This document shows, piece after piece, positions 16,329-24,908 of a stretch of 64,000 nt of DNA. Location: the NCBI RefSeq assembly GCF_008107685.1, contig NZ_VIRF01000078.1, forward strand, positions 310,001-374,000, given 5' to 3'. Origin of the DNA: Novosphingobium sp. BW1 (GTDB taxonomy: Bacteria; Pseudomonadota; Alphaproteobacteria; Sphingomonadales; Sphingomonadaceae). Every line of letters begins with the position of its first letter. Within the stretch, counting starts at the first letter, position 1. The notes below the pieces were generated by a model. The model was not told the DNA's origin. It ran no database searches and saw only the letters and a list, made by a program, of their open reading frames with translations. The position numbers and the translations under genes were made by a program.

Positions 16329-18476
16329 TTACTCGGCCGCGTCCAGCGTTTCGCCCGCAGGCGGCATGTTGTGGCCCAGCAGGCGCAAGACGTCGGCCGC
16401 GCACTCGACCACGTTAGAGCCCGGACCGTAGATGCCCTGAACGCCGCGCTCCTTGAGGAACTCGTAGTCGGTCGCCGGGATGACGCCCCCTGCCACCACC
16501 TTGATATCCCCGCGCCCGGCGTCGCGCAGGTGTTCGATCATCTCGGGGATGAGGGTCTTGTGCCCCGCGGCAAGGCTGGAAGCGCCGACCACCTCGACCT
16601 CGTTCTCGAGCGCCATCTTGCAGGCCTCTTCCGGGGTCTGGAACAGCGGGCCCGACACCACATCAAAACCCATGTCGCCAAAAGCCGAGGCGATCACGTT
16701 GGCGCCGCGGTCATGGCCGTCCTGACCCATCTTGGCGACGAAAAGGCGCGGCGCACGGCCCAGACGGCGCGAGACCGCCTCCACCCCGTCGAGCACCTGC
16801 TGGTAGCGGCTGTCGCCCTCGTACGCCGTGCCGTAGATGCCCTTGACCGGGGTCGGCATCGTGCCGTGGCGGCCAAAGACCTCTTCCATCGCGGCCGAGA
16901 TTTCGCCCAGCGTGGCGCGTTCGCGCGCCGCATCGACAGCGAGCGCCAGGAGGTTGCCCTTGCCCTTTGCACCTTCGGTCAGGGCCTTGAGCGCCGCGCG
17001 GCACCTGGCCTCGTCGCGGCCCGCCTTGACCTTGTTGATGCGCGCGATCTGGCTGGCGCGAACCTTGGCGTTGTCGACCGCGAGGGTCTCGATCGGGTCT
17101 TCCTGCTCGCGGCGGTACTTGTTGACGCCCACGATCACGTCATCGCCCCGGTCGACGCGCGCCTGGCGCCCGGCTGCGGCTTCCTCGATCATGCCCTTGG
17201 GCCAGCCGGCAGCAACCGCCTTGGCCATCCCGCCTTCGCGCTCGACGCGCTCGATGATCTCCCAGGCCTTCTCGACCAGTTCACTGGTGAGAGCCTCAAT
17301 GTAGTAGGAGCCGCCCAAGGGATCGACGACATTGGTCATGCCGGTTTCTTCCTGGATCACGATCTGGGTGTTGCGCGCGATGCGGGCCGAGAAGTCCGTC
17401 GGCAGCGCGATAGCCTCATCGAGCGCGTTGGTGTGGAGCGACTGGGTGCCCCCCAGCATCGCGGCCATGGCCTCGATGGTGGTGCGCATGACGTTGTTGT
17501 AGGGATCCTGCTCCTGCAAGCTGACACCCGAGGTCTGGCAGTGCGTGCGCAGCATCTTGGAGCGTTCCGACTTGGCGCCCAGCTGTGTCATCGCCCGGTG
17601 CCACAAGGTGCGCGCGGCGCGCAGCTTGGCGATTTCCATGAAGAAGTTCATGCCGATCGCGAAGAAGAACGAGAGACGCCCTGCAAACTTGTCGATATCG
17701 AGGCCCGAGGCTACGCCGTACTTCACGTATTCCATGCCATCGGCAATCGTGAAGGCCAGTTCCTGCACCTGCGTCGCGCCCGCTTCCTGCATGTGGTAGC
17801 CGGAAATCGAGATCGAGTTGAACTTGGGCATGTTGTCCGCCGTATAGGCGAAGATGTCCGAGATGATCCGCATCGAAGGCTCAGGCGGATAGATATAGGT
17901 GTTGCGGACCATGAACTCCTTCAGAATGTCGTTCTGAATGGTTCCGGTCAGCTTGTCGGGCGAAACGCCCTGTTCCTCGGCGGCGATGATATAGAAGGCG
18001 AGGCACGGGATCACCGCGCCGTTCATCGTCATCGAGACCGACATTTCATCGAGCGGAATGCCATCGAAGAGGATCTTCATGTCCTCGACGCTGTCGATGG
18101 CGACGCCTGCCATGCCCACGTCACCGGTCACGCGCGGGTGATCGGAATCATAGCCGCGGTGGGTGGCAAGGTCGAAGGCGACCGAGAGGCCCTTCTGACC
18201 TGCTGCGAGATTGCGCCGATAGAAGGCGTTCGATTCCTCGGCGGTAGAGAACCCTGCGTATTGGCGGATCGTCCAGGGGCGCCCTGCGTACATCGAGGCT
18301 TTCACGCCGCGCGTGAAAGGCGCAAAGCCGGGAAGGCCCGGATCGGTGGTCACATCCTCGGCGGTGTAGAGCGGCTTTACCGCGATACCTTCAGGCGTGT
18401 TCCAGGTGAGGTCGCGGCCCTTCACTTCCTTGTCGGCAAGGGCCTTCCAGTCGTCCAGCTTGGGTGTGTCGCTCAT
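16329..18476 (-). CDS. scpA: Methylmalonyl-CoA mutase (single large subunit)
   Basis: A 715-residue adenosylcobalamin enzyme interconverting (R)-methylmalonyl-CoA and succinyl-CoA. The TIM-barrel substrate domain has [25 protein letters not shown] and [20 protein letters not shown]; the C-terminal B12 domain has the DxHxxG motif as [18 protein letters not shown], with [12 protein letters not shown] after it. It is the single-chain catalytic type. ATG at 18476 lies one base after the stop of the enoyl-CoA hydratase gene, so translation is coupled. It completes the propionyl-CoA to succinyl-CoA route with the flanking pcc and epimerase genes. Confidence 0.97.
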   Translation of the reverse strand: MSDTPKLDDWKALADKEVKGRDLTWNTPEGIAVKPLYTAEDVTTDPGLPGFAPFTRGVKASMYAGRPWTIRQYAGFSTAEESNAFYRRNLAAGQKGLSVAFDLATHRGYDSDHPRVTGDVGMAGVAIDSVEDMKILFDGIPLDEMSVSMTMNGAVIPCLAFYIIAAEEQGVSPDKLTGTIQNDILKEFMVRNTYIYPPEPSMRIISDIFAYTADNMPKFNSISISGYHMQEAGATQVQELAFTIADGMEYVKYGVASGLDIDKFAGRLSFFFAIGMNFFMEIAKLRAARTLWHRAMTQLGAKSERSKMLRTHCQTSGVSLQEQDPYNNVMRTTIEAMAAMLGGTQSLHTNALDEAIALPTDFSARIARNTQIVIQEETGMTNVVDPLGGSYYIEALTSELVEKAWEIIERVEREGGMAKAVAAGWPKGMIEEAAAGRQARVDRGDDVIVGVNKYRREQEDPIETLAVDNAKVRASQIARINKVKAGRDEARCRAALKALTEGAKGKGNLLALAVDAARERATLGEISAAMEEVFGRHGTMPTPVKGIYGTAYEGDSRYQQVLDGVEAVSRRLGRAPRLFVAKMGQDGHDRGANVIASAFGDMGFDVVSGPLFQTPEEACKMALENEVEVVGASSLAAGHKTLIPEMIEHLRDAGRGDIKVVAGGVIPATDYEFLKERGVQGIYGPGSNVVECAADVLRLLGHNMPPAGETLDAAE

Positions 18477-18477
18477 C

Positions 18478-19257
18478 TCAGAATCCCTTGAACTCGGGTT
18501 TGCGCTTCTCGCGGAAGGCGGTGACCGCTTCCTTGAAGTCCTCGGAAAAGCCGGCATCGCTCTGGTTCGCCGCTTCCATCCGCAGGCTCTGGTCGAAATC
18601 ATGGTCGAGCGCGTGGATTACCTGCTTGCGGATCATCCCCAGCGCCCGCGTCGGCCCCTTGGCAAGCTTCGCGGCCAGCGCCTTCGCCTCGGCCAGCGAG
18701 GTCCCGTCCTCGACCACGCGCGCGATGAGGCCCATGCATTGCGCGTCCTCGGCCGAGAGCTTTTCGCCCAGCAGCGCCAGTTCCATCGCGCGCGCGCGGC
18801 CTACGCACTTGGCCACCATCCACGTCGCGCCCGCATCGGGCACGAGGCCGATGTTGGCAAAAGCGAGCAGGAAATAGGCCGAGCGCTCCGCGACGACGAT
18901 GTCGCCGGCGAGCGCGAAGCCCATTCCTGCGCCCACCGCCGGGCCATTGACGGCCACGACAAGCGGCACGGGCAGTTCGGCCAGCGTGCGCGCCAGCGGG
19001 TTGTAGGTCGTGCCCAGAATCTCGCCGAGGTCCTCGGGCAGCGCGTCCTCGCCATCGGCCTGAAGGTCCGCACCGGACGAGAAGGCCCGGCCCGCGCCCG
19101 TCAGCACCAGCGCGCGTGCACCTTCGGCCACGCTTGTCTCCAGCGCGAGGCGCAGTTCGGTGATGAGACGCGGGGTCAGCGCGTTCAGGCGTTCCTCGCG
19201 CGAGAGCGTGAGAATGGCGACATCGCCCTCACGCTCGACTTTGAGAACCTCGGCCAT
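18478..19257 (-). CDS. Enoyl-CoA hydratase/isomerase family protein
   Basis: A 259-residue crotonase-fold protein: AFSSGADLQ forms one oxyanion-hole strand, [20 protein letters not shown] the second, and [21 protein letters not shown] follows the catalytic region. The sequence resembles the PaaG/2-(1,2-epoxy-1,2-dihydrophenyl)acetyl-CoA isomerase branch as much as classical hydratases. The ATG at 19257 overlaps the stop of the epimerase gene by one base (TGATG). The position suggests beta-oxidation of odd-chain or branched acids that yield propionyl-CoA; exact substrate unknown. Confidence 0.9.
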   Translation of the reverse strand: MAEVLKVEREGDVAILTLSREERLNALTPRLITELRLALETSVAEGARALVLTGAGRAFSSGADLQADGEDALPEDLGEILGTTYNPLARTLAELPVPLVVAVNGPAVGAGMGFALAGDIVVAERSAYFLLAFANIGLVPDAGATWMVAKCVGRARAMELALLGEKLSAEDAQCMGLIARVVEDGTSLAEAKALAAKLAKGPTRALGMIRKQVIHALDHDFDQSLRMEAANQSDAGFSEDFKEAVTAFREKRKPEFKGF

Positions 19258-19706
19258 CAGTGCGCCCCCTTGGGACGTTCCATGATCTCGGTAAGCTGGC
19301 CGCCCATGTCCTTGGGGTGGACGAAGAAGATCATCGTGCCGTGGGCACCAATGCGCGGTTCGCCCAAGACCCGCTTGCCCTGAGCCTCGAACCAGGCCTT
19401 GGCCTCGGCAATATCCTCGACCTCGTAGCAAATGTGGTGCTGTCCCCCGAGCGGGTTCTTCGCCAGCCACTTGCCGACCGCGGAATCGGGATCAGTGGGT
19501 TCGAGCAGTTCGATCTGCGTGCCGCCCGTAGTGCCCAGCGCTCCGCTTTCCTGCGGCGTTTCCACGAAGCACACGCGCACCTTCTGGCTTTCGAGCACGA
19601 AAGGTTGGGTTACGACAGCCGCGCCCATAACGTCCTTGTAGAAGGCGATGGCAGCATCGAGGTCGGGCGTCGCGACGCCGACGTGGTTGAGACGGCCAAG
19701 CTTCAT
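19257..19706 (-). CDS. mce: Methylmalonyl-CoA epimerase (VOC fold)
   Basis: A 149-residue glyoxalase-fold enzyme that epimerises (S)- to (R)-methylmalonyl-CoA, bridging PCC and mutase. Canonical pieces: LNHVGVATPDLDAAIAFY with the first metal His, the GGTQIELLEP strand, GGQHHICYEVEDI with the second His, and HGTMIFFVHPKDMGGQLTEIME with the C-terminal metal/catalytic glutamate. It starts in a 4-bp ATGA overlap with the stop of a paralogous gene. Of the two tandem copies this one looks the more canonical. Confidence 0.93.
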   Translation of the reverse strand: MKLGRLNHVGVATPDLDAAIAFYKDVMGAAVVTQPFVLESQKVRVCFVETPQESGALGTTGGTQIELLEPTDPDSAVGKWLAKNPLGGQHHICYEVEDIAEAKAWFEAQGKRVLGEPRIGAHGTMIFFVHPKDMGGQLTEIMERPKGAH

Positions 19707-20143
19707 GGCTGAGGCTCCTTGGGTGTTTCGAGAATTTCGGTGAGGATGCCGCCCATGTCATCGCCATGGACGAAGAAGATCGGATGGCCGTGGGCGCCCG
19801 GGCGCGGCTCACCCAGGACACGCTTGCCCTGAGCCTCGAACCAGGCCTTGGCCTCGTGGATGTCGGGCACCTCGAAGCACAGATGATGCTGCCCGCCGCC
19901 CGGGTTCTCGGCCAGGAACGGGCTTACCGTGCTGCCCGCGCGCAGGGGCTGGATCAGTTCGACCTGTGTGCCGTTCATCGCCCCGCCTGCGGGCGTATCC
20001 ACGAACCGGATGAGGATGCCGGCCCGCTCAATCACGATGGGCTCGTGCACACAGGTTGCCCCCATCACGCCGGTCCAGTGGGCCAGCGCGGCCTCCATGT
20101 CGGGGACCGCGATGCCTACGTGATTGAGCCGGCCCAGCTGCAT
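19703..20143 (-). CDS. Second methylmalonyl-CoA epimerase-like VOC protein
   Basis: A 146-residue paralogue of the adjacent mce, sharing the same framework: LNHVGIAVPDMEAALAHW, GTQVELIQPL, GGQHHLCFEVPDI, EAKAWFEAQGKRVLGEPRPGAHG and FFVHGDDMGGILTEILE. The metal-binding His/His/Glu positions all appear kept, so it may be active. The long identical block EAKAWFEAQGKRVLGEPR shows a tandem duplication or gene conversion. The ATG at 20143 overlaps the thiolase stop (TGATG). It may act on another 2-acyl-CoA such as ethylmalonyl-CoA; that is speculation. Confidence 0.88.
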   Translation of the reverse strand: MQLGRLNHVGIAVPDMEAALAHWTGVMGATCVHEPIVIERAGILIRFVDTPAGGAMNGTQVELIQPLRAGSTVSPFLAENPGGGQHHLCFEVPDIHEAKAWFEAQGKRVLGEPRPGAHGHPIFFVHGDDMGGILTEILETPKEPQP

Positions 20144-21324
20144 CAGGCGCAGGCCTCGATGACCATGGCGATACCCTGCCCGCCACCAATGCACATGGTG
20201 ATGAGCGCGTACTTGCCGCCCGTGCGCTTCAATTCGTACATCGCCTTGACGGTGAGGATCGTGCCAGTCGCGCCAATCGGGTGGCCCAGCGAGACGCCCG
20301 AACCGTTGGGGTTGGTCTTGTCCGGATCGAAGCCCAGCTCCTTGGCGACGCCGCAGGCCTGCGCGGCAAAAGCTTCGTTGCTTTCGATCACGTCGATCTG
20401 GTCAAGCGTCAGCCCAGCGCGCTCCAGCGCCACCGGAACCGCCTTCACCGGGCCAAGCCCCATGACCGTGGGCTCGACGCCCGCATGCCCCCAACCCAGG
20501 ATCCTGGCCATCGGCGTCAGGCCCTTTTCAGCAACCGCCTTTCCGCTAGCCAGGACAACGGCTGCGGCGCCGTCGTTGATGCCCGAAGCGTTGCCCGCGG
20601 TCACCGTTCCGTCCTTCTTGAATACGGTCTTGAGCTTGGCCATCGATTCCAGCGTAGCATCGGCGCGCACGTGCTCATCGGTGTCGAAGACGGTCACGCC
20701 CTTGCGGGTCTTGATCTCGACCGGAACGATCTGGTCCTTGAAGTAGCCCTTCTCGATCGCGTTCGCAGCGCGCTTGTGGCTTTCCACCGCCAGCGCATCT
20801 TGGTCCTCGCGCGAGATATCACACTGCGCCGCGACGTTCTCGGCGGTGACGCCCATGTGGATGTCGTCAAAGGGGTCGGTCAGCGCGCCCAGCATGCCGT
20901 CCTCGAAGGTGACGCCGCCCATCTTTACACCCTTGCGCACGGCGCTGGTCATGTGGGTGGAGTTCGACATGACCTCGCAGCCTGCGCCAACGGCGAACTG
21001 GTGTTCCCCAAGAGCGATCGCCTGCGCGGCCGAGACGATAGCCTGCAGGCCCGAGCCGCACAGGCGGTTGACATTCATCGCCTGCGAGGAGATCGGCACG
21101 CCCGCGTTCAGCGAGGCCATGCGGGAGACATAGGCGTCCTTGGGCTGGGTCGGGACGACCGTGCCAACGACCACGTTCTCGATCAGTTCGGCATCGATCC
21201 CTGCACGGGCGATGGCTTCCTTGATGGCAATGGCGCCGAGCTCTGCCGGACGGAACGAGGCCAGGCTACCGCCAAAGGTGCCGACCGCCGTGCGCGTGCC
21301 GCTGACGATGTAAATCTCTTCCAT
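20143..21324 (-). CDS. Acetyl-CoA acetyltransferase / 3-ketothiolase
   Basis: A 393-residue thiolase that cleaves or forms 3-ketoacyl-CoA. The acyl-accepting Cys89 lies in NRLCGSGLQA, with ESNEAFAAQ, GHPIGATG (His) and the C-terminal CIGGGQG (second catalytic Cys). Thiolase class is certain; whether it is biosynthetic (PhaA-like) or degradative with preference for 3-ketovaleryl-CoA is not visible. Transcription within the propionate block favours the final step of odd-chain fatty acid or branched amino acid oxidation, yielding acetyl-CoA and propionyl-CoA. The gap to pccB upstream is 88 bp. Confidence 0.92.
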   Translation of the reverse strand: MEEIYIVSGTRTAVGTFGGSLASFRPAELGAIAIKEAIARAGIDAELIENVVVGTVVPTQPKDAYVSRMASLNAGVPISSQAMNVNRLCGSGLQAIVSAAQAIALGEHQFAVGAGCEVMSNSTHMTSAVRKGVKMGGVTFEDGMLGALTDPFDDIHMGVTAENVAAQCDISREDQDALAVESHKRAANAIEKGYFKDQIVPVEIKTRKGVTVFDTDEHVRADATLESMAKLKTVFKKDGTVTAGNASGINDGAAAVVLASGKAVAEKGLTPMARILGWGHAGVEPTVMGLGPVKAVPVALERAGLTLDQIDVIESNEAFAAQACGVAKELGFDPDKTNPNGSGVSLGHPIGATGTILTVKAMYELKRTGGKYALITMCIGGGQGIAMVIEACA

Positions 21325-21412
21325 GCGTGCCCTCTATCCTCTTCAAATTATCGTTCGCGCCGGCGCGCGCGGTATGTTCAACACCACGCCTGCGCCCGGA
21401 CGATGGTCCGCC

Positions 21413-22939
21413 TTACAGCGGAATGTTGTCGTGCTTCTTCCAGGGGTTCTCGAGGTTCTTGTTGCGCAGCTTGCGAAGACCCAGCGCGATGCGCTTGCGG
21501 GTCGACTGGGGGTAGATGACTTCGTCGATGTAGCCCCGGCTCGCGGCCACGAAGGGATTTGCGAAACGGTCTTCGTATTCCTTGGTCTTGGCCGCGATGC
21601 CATCGGCGTCGAGACCTCGAAAGATGATCTCCACCGCGCCCTTGGCGCCCATCACCGCGATTTCGGCGGTCGGCCAGGCGTAGTTGAGATCCCCGCGCAG
21701 GTGCTTGGAGGCCATGACGTCATAGGCACCGCCGTAGGCCTTGCGGGTAATCACGGTGATCTTGGGCACGGTCGCCTCGCCATAGGCGAAGAGCAGCTTG
21801 GCGCCGTGCTTGATGATGCCGTTGTGCTCCTGGTCTGTGCCCGGAAGGAAGCCCGGCACGTCGACGAAGGTGATGATCGGGATATTGAAGGCGTCGCAGA
21901 AACGCACAAAGCGCGCGGCCTTCTTGGACGCATTGATGTCGAGCACGCCTGCCAGCACCATCGGCTGGTTGGCGACGATACCCACGGTCTTGCCCTCTAT
22001 ACGGCCGAACCCGCACAGGATGTTGCCCGCGTGGAGCGGCTGGATCTCGAAGAACTCGCCCTCATCCAGCGTCTTGCGGATAACTTCGTGCATGTCATAG
22101 GGCTGGTTGGCCGAGGGCGGAATGATCGTGTCGAGACTCGGCTCGAGACGGTCCCAGGGGTCCGCGTTGGGGCGCTCAGGCACTTCGTCACGGTTCGAGG
22201 CTGGCAGGAAGTCGATGAACTCGCGCGCAGCCAGCAACGCCTCGATGTCGTTTTCCAGCGCCAGATCCGAAACCGAGGTCTTGGACGAGTGGGTGATCGC
22301 GCCGCCCAGTTCTTCCTGCGTGACAACCTCGTTGGTGACCGTCTTGACCACGTCCGGGCCGGTCACGAACATGTAGGAACTATCCTTCACCATGAAGATG
22401 AAGTCGGTCATCGCGGGCGAATAGACCGCGCCGCCCGCGCAGGGCCCCATGATCAGCGAGAGCTGCGGGATGACACCCGAGGCGAGCACGTTCTTCTGAA
22501 ACACGTCGGCATAGCCGCCCAGCGAGGCGACGCCTTCCTGGATGCGCGCACCGCCCGAATCATTGAGGCCGATCACCGGCGCGCCGACCTTCAGCGCAGC
22601 GTCCATTACCTTGCAGATCTTCTGCGCGTGGCGCGCCGAGAGCGAGCCGCCGAACACGGTGAAGTCCTGGCTGAATACATAGACAAGGCGGCCATTGATC
22701 GTGCCCGATCCGGTCACCACACCGTCGCCGGGGATCTTCTGCTCTTGCATGCCGAAATCGATGCAATCGTGCTCGACATAGAGGTCCATCTCCTCGAAGC
22801 TGTCCTCATCGAGGAGAACTTCGAGGCGTTCGCGTGCGGTCAGCTTGCCTTTGGCATGCTGTGCATCGATGCGGCGCTGGCCTCCGCCCATCTTGGCACC
22901 GGCACGACGCTTCTCCAGTTCGGCAATATTGGCTGACAT
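21413..22939 (-). CDS. pccB: Propionyl-CoA carboxylase beta subunit (carboxyltransferase)
   Basis: A 508-residue subunit that moves the carboxyl from biotin to propionyl-CoA. Oxyanion holes are in [23 protein letters not shown] and [16 protein letters not shown], then [22 protein letters not shown] and the [34 protein letters not shown] block. The C-terminus ([11 protein letters not shown]) is typical for PccB rather than methylcrotonyl-CoA carboxylase. ATG at 22939 is chosen with AAGGGAAG upstream. It is the first gene of the twelve-gene block; the promoter must be in the preceding 347 bp. Confidence 0.96.
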   Translation of the reverse strand: MSANIAELEKRRAGAKMGGGQRRIDAQHAKGKLTARERLEVLLDEDSFEEMDLYVEHDCIDFGMQEQKIPGDGVVTGSGTINGRLVYVFSQDFTVFGGSLSARHAQKICKVMDAALKVGAPVIGLNDSGGARIQEGVASLGGYADVFQKNVLASGVIPQLSLIMGPCAGGAVYSPAMTDFIFMVKDSSYMFVTGPDVVKTVTNEVVTQEELGGAITHSSKTSVSDLALENDIEALLAAREFIDFLPASNRDEVPERPNADPWDRLEPSLDTIIPPSANQPYDMHEVIRKTLDEGEFFEIQPLHAGNILCGFGRIEGKTVGIVANQPMVLAGVLDINASKKAARFVRFCDAFNIPIITFVDVPGFLPGTDQEHNGIIKHGAKLLFAYGEATVPKITVITRKAYGGAYDVMASKHLRGDLNYAWPTAEIAVMGAKGAVEIIFRGLDADGIAAKTKEYEDRFANPFVAASRGYIDEVIYPQSTRKRIALGLRKLRNKNLENPWKKHDNIPL

Positions 22940-23286
22940 CCGACTTCCCTTGGCAGTGCTGTCCCAGACCACGGCGGAAATGGCCCCGCTGCGGAACGGT
23001 CCATGGTGGTACGAGCAAAACTTTTTCTGCGCGTGCTAAGGCAGGTCACAGCGCTCAGGTCAACAGTTTTAATCGCCCGGTTAAACAGAAATCGTATTCT
23101 GACCGGACAATATCCGGCAAGCGATCTTCCCGCCAGGCAGGTACAAACAGTGCGCTTGCGGCAATTTGCGCGAAACAGTGTAACGTTTCATGCACGTGCG
23201 CGCACGAAAAAGGGCAGGAGTTGAACCCTGCCCCATTTCACCCATCGCTTCGCATCTGCGGCGAAGCGAAACCTGTCGGACGCGCC
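22940..23286. other. Leader/promoter region of the propionate block and gor 3' region
   Basis: No gene is visible. It holds the gor terminator (23207-23233), an 8-bp hairpin at 23246-23268 just after the gor stop, and near 23150-23175 two TTGCG-type half-sites spaced by 10 bp. The latter recall the TTTGC-containing operators reported for short-chain acyl-CoA regulators of pccB in Rhodobacter, but the match is loose. No regulator gene is adjacent. Confidence 0.4.
23207..23233 (-). terminator. Intrinsic terminator of gor
   Basis: On the minus strand GGGCAGG, a 7-base loop and CCTGCCC are followed by TTTTT (the A-run at 23207-23211). It is about 55 bp after the gor stop and insulates the propionate block. 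Confidence 0.8.
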
Positions 23287-24633
23287 CTACTTCAAAAGGA
23301 CCAGTTCCTCCGACATGGTAGGATGCACCGCGACAGTCGCATCGAAGTCCGCCTTGGTGAGCCCGGCCTTCACGGCCACGGCAGCGACCTGGATAATCTC
23401 GGGCGAATCCGGGCCGATCATGTGCAGGCCCAGCACCTTGCCGGTCTCGGGCTCGCAGATCATCTTGTAGAGCGCGCGCTCGTTACGGTGCGCGAGCGCG
23501 TTCTTCATCGGCCTGAAATCGCTGGTATAAACCTTGCACGACCCAAACGCCTTCGTCGCCTCACTCTCGGTCATGCCGACAGAGGCAATCGGGGGGTGGC
23601 TGAACACCGCCGAAGGGACGCAGCCGTAATCGACCGTGGTCGGCTTGCCGGCGAACACGGTATCGGCAAAGGCCTGGCCCTCGCGGATCGCGACCGGGGT
23701 GAGCTGGATGCGGTCGGTCACATCGCCCACCGCGTAGATGCTCTCGACGCTCGTGCGGTTGTACTCGTCCACCGCGATGGCGCCGCGATCATTAGTCGCA
23801 ACACCCACCTCGCCAAGGCCGAGCCCTTCAACATTGGGCACGCGGCCCGTGGCGTAGAGCACGCAGTCGACATCCATCGGCTCATGGTTGGTCATGAACA
23901 CCTTGAGCGAGCCGTCCGCGTTCTTCTCGATCTTCTCGAACTCGGCCCGGAAGCGGAAGTCGATGCCCTTGGCCAGCGAGATCTGCAACAGACGGTCGCG
24001 CATGGCCTCGTCATAGCCGCGCAGGATCTGGTCCGAGCGGTTCATGATCGTGACCTGCGCGCCGAACTCGTTGAAGATCCCGGCGAACTCGTTGGCAATA
24101 TAGCCGCCGCCCGCGATCAGCACACGTTCGGGAATGGCGTCGAGATGGAAAGCCTCGTTCGACGTGATGCCGTGTTCGCGCCCTTCAAAGCCGGGCACGA
24201 AGGGGCGCGCGCCAGTGGCGATGAGGATGACCTTCGCCGTCTTCACCTCGCCGCTCGATAGCGTGATCTCGTGCGGGCCCGTGATCGTCGCGCGCTCATC
24301 GAACACCTCGACGCCGTTATTCTCCAGCGTCTGCTTGTACAGGCCGTTCAGGCGATCGATGTCGTTGAGGACATTGTCGCGCAGCTTCACCCAATCGAAT
24401 TTGGCTGCACCGATATCCCAGCCGAAATGCTTGGCGTCCTCAAGATCCTCGGCGAAGTGGGCGCCGTAGACGAGCATCTTCTTGGGCACACAGCCGCGGA
24501 TTACGCAGGTCCCGCCCACGCGGAACTCCTCGGCCACGGCCACGCGCGCGCCATGGGCCGCGGACACACGGCTGGCGCGCACGCCCCCCGAACCGGCACC
24601 GATGGTGAAAAGGTCGTAATCGTATTCGGACAT
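23287..24633 (-). CDS. gor: Glutathione-disulfide reductase
   Basis: A 448-residue FAD/NADPH enzyme that regenerates glutathione. FAD site GAGSGGVRASR, redox disulfide GGTCVIRGCVPKK, NADPH site AGGGYIANEFAGI, second FAD motif YAVGDVTD, and the C-terminal His-Glu pair HPTMSEE are all present. NADPH preference fits the NRSDQILRGYD segment. ATG at 24633 follows GGGAGC; the open frame continues upstream to 24720 without homology. It is followed by its own terminator and preceded by a large palindrome that may be an operator. Confidence 0.95.
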   Translation of the reverse strand: MSEYDYDLFTIGAGSGGVRASRVSAAHGARVAVAEEFRVGGTCVIRGCVPKKMLVYGAHFAEDLEDAKHFGWDIGAAKFDWVKLRDNVLNDIDRLNGLYKQTLENNGVEVFDERATITGPHEITLSSGEVKTAKVILIATGARPFVPGFEGREHGITSNEAFHLDAIPERVLIAGGGYIANEFAGIFNEFGAQVTIMNRSDQILRGYDEAMRDRLLQISLAKGIDFRFRAEFEKIEKNADGSLKVFMTNHEPMDVDCVLYATGRVPNVEGLGLGEVGVATNDRGAIAVDEYNRTSVESIYAVGDVTDRIQLTPVAIREGQAFADTVFAGKPTTVDYGCVPSAVFSHPPIASVGMTESEATKAFGSCKVYTSDFRPMKNALAHRNERALYKMICEPETGKVLGLHMIGPDSPEIIQVAAVAVKAGLTKADFDATVAVHPTMSEELVLLK

Positions 24634-24727
24634 CTGCTGGTTGCTCCCGGCGCGTGGGCCTTGCATTCGAGACTGTGGATCGCTGCGCGGCATATGGGCC
24701 GGGTCAGGTCCCTTTGACAACCGCGCA

Positions 24728-24758
24728 CCCTGATTGTTTGCCTAGCAAACAATCAGGG
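24728..24758. promoter_or_regulatory. Perfect 14-bp inverted repeat upstream of gor
   Basis: Arms CCCTGATTGTTTGC and GCAAACAATCAGGG with a CTA spacer, 95-125 bp upstream of the gor start and between gor and a dispersed repeat. No T-tract follows on either strand, so it is not an obvious terminator. It could be an operator for a dimeric regulator or a second small palindromic element. Confidence 0.5.
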
Positions 24759-24778
24759 GCATGCAAGAAGGAAGGCTT

Positions 24779-24893
24779 CTGAGGGCCATCGCCCTCGGGC
24801 TCCCCAAAACAGGAGACCTCAGCCTTCCCGCGCCACGTTGGCGGAGAATGATGAGGTCGCCGATTCCGGGGTCAAGGGGCGATGGCCCCTTGG
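24779..24893 (-). repeat. Dispersed structured repeat, copy A
   Basis: A 115-bp copy in minus orientation, beginning 15 bp after the pgi stop. The left hairpin is CAAGGGGC/GCCCCTTG (loop CATC read on the minus strand). The right hairpin is GAGGGC/GCCCTC with loop GATG. The interior has the shared GGCGACCTCA and GGGGAGCCCG blocks. Other copies lie at 30168, 47106, 57814 and 62825. Confidence 0.85.
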
Positions 24894-24908
24894 ATCCTCT
24901 ATCTTAGT

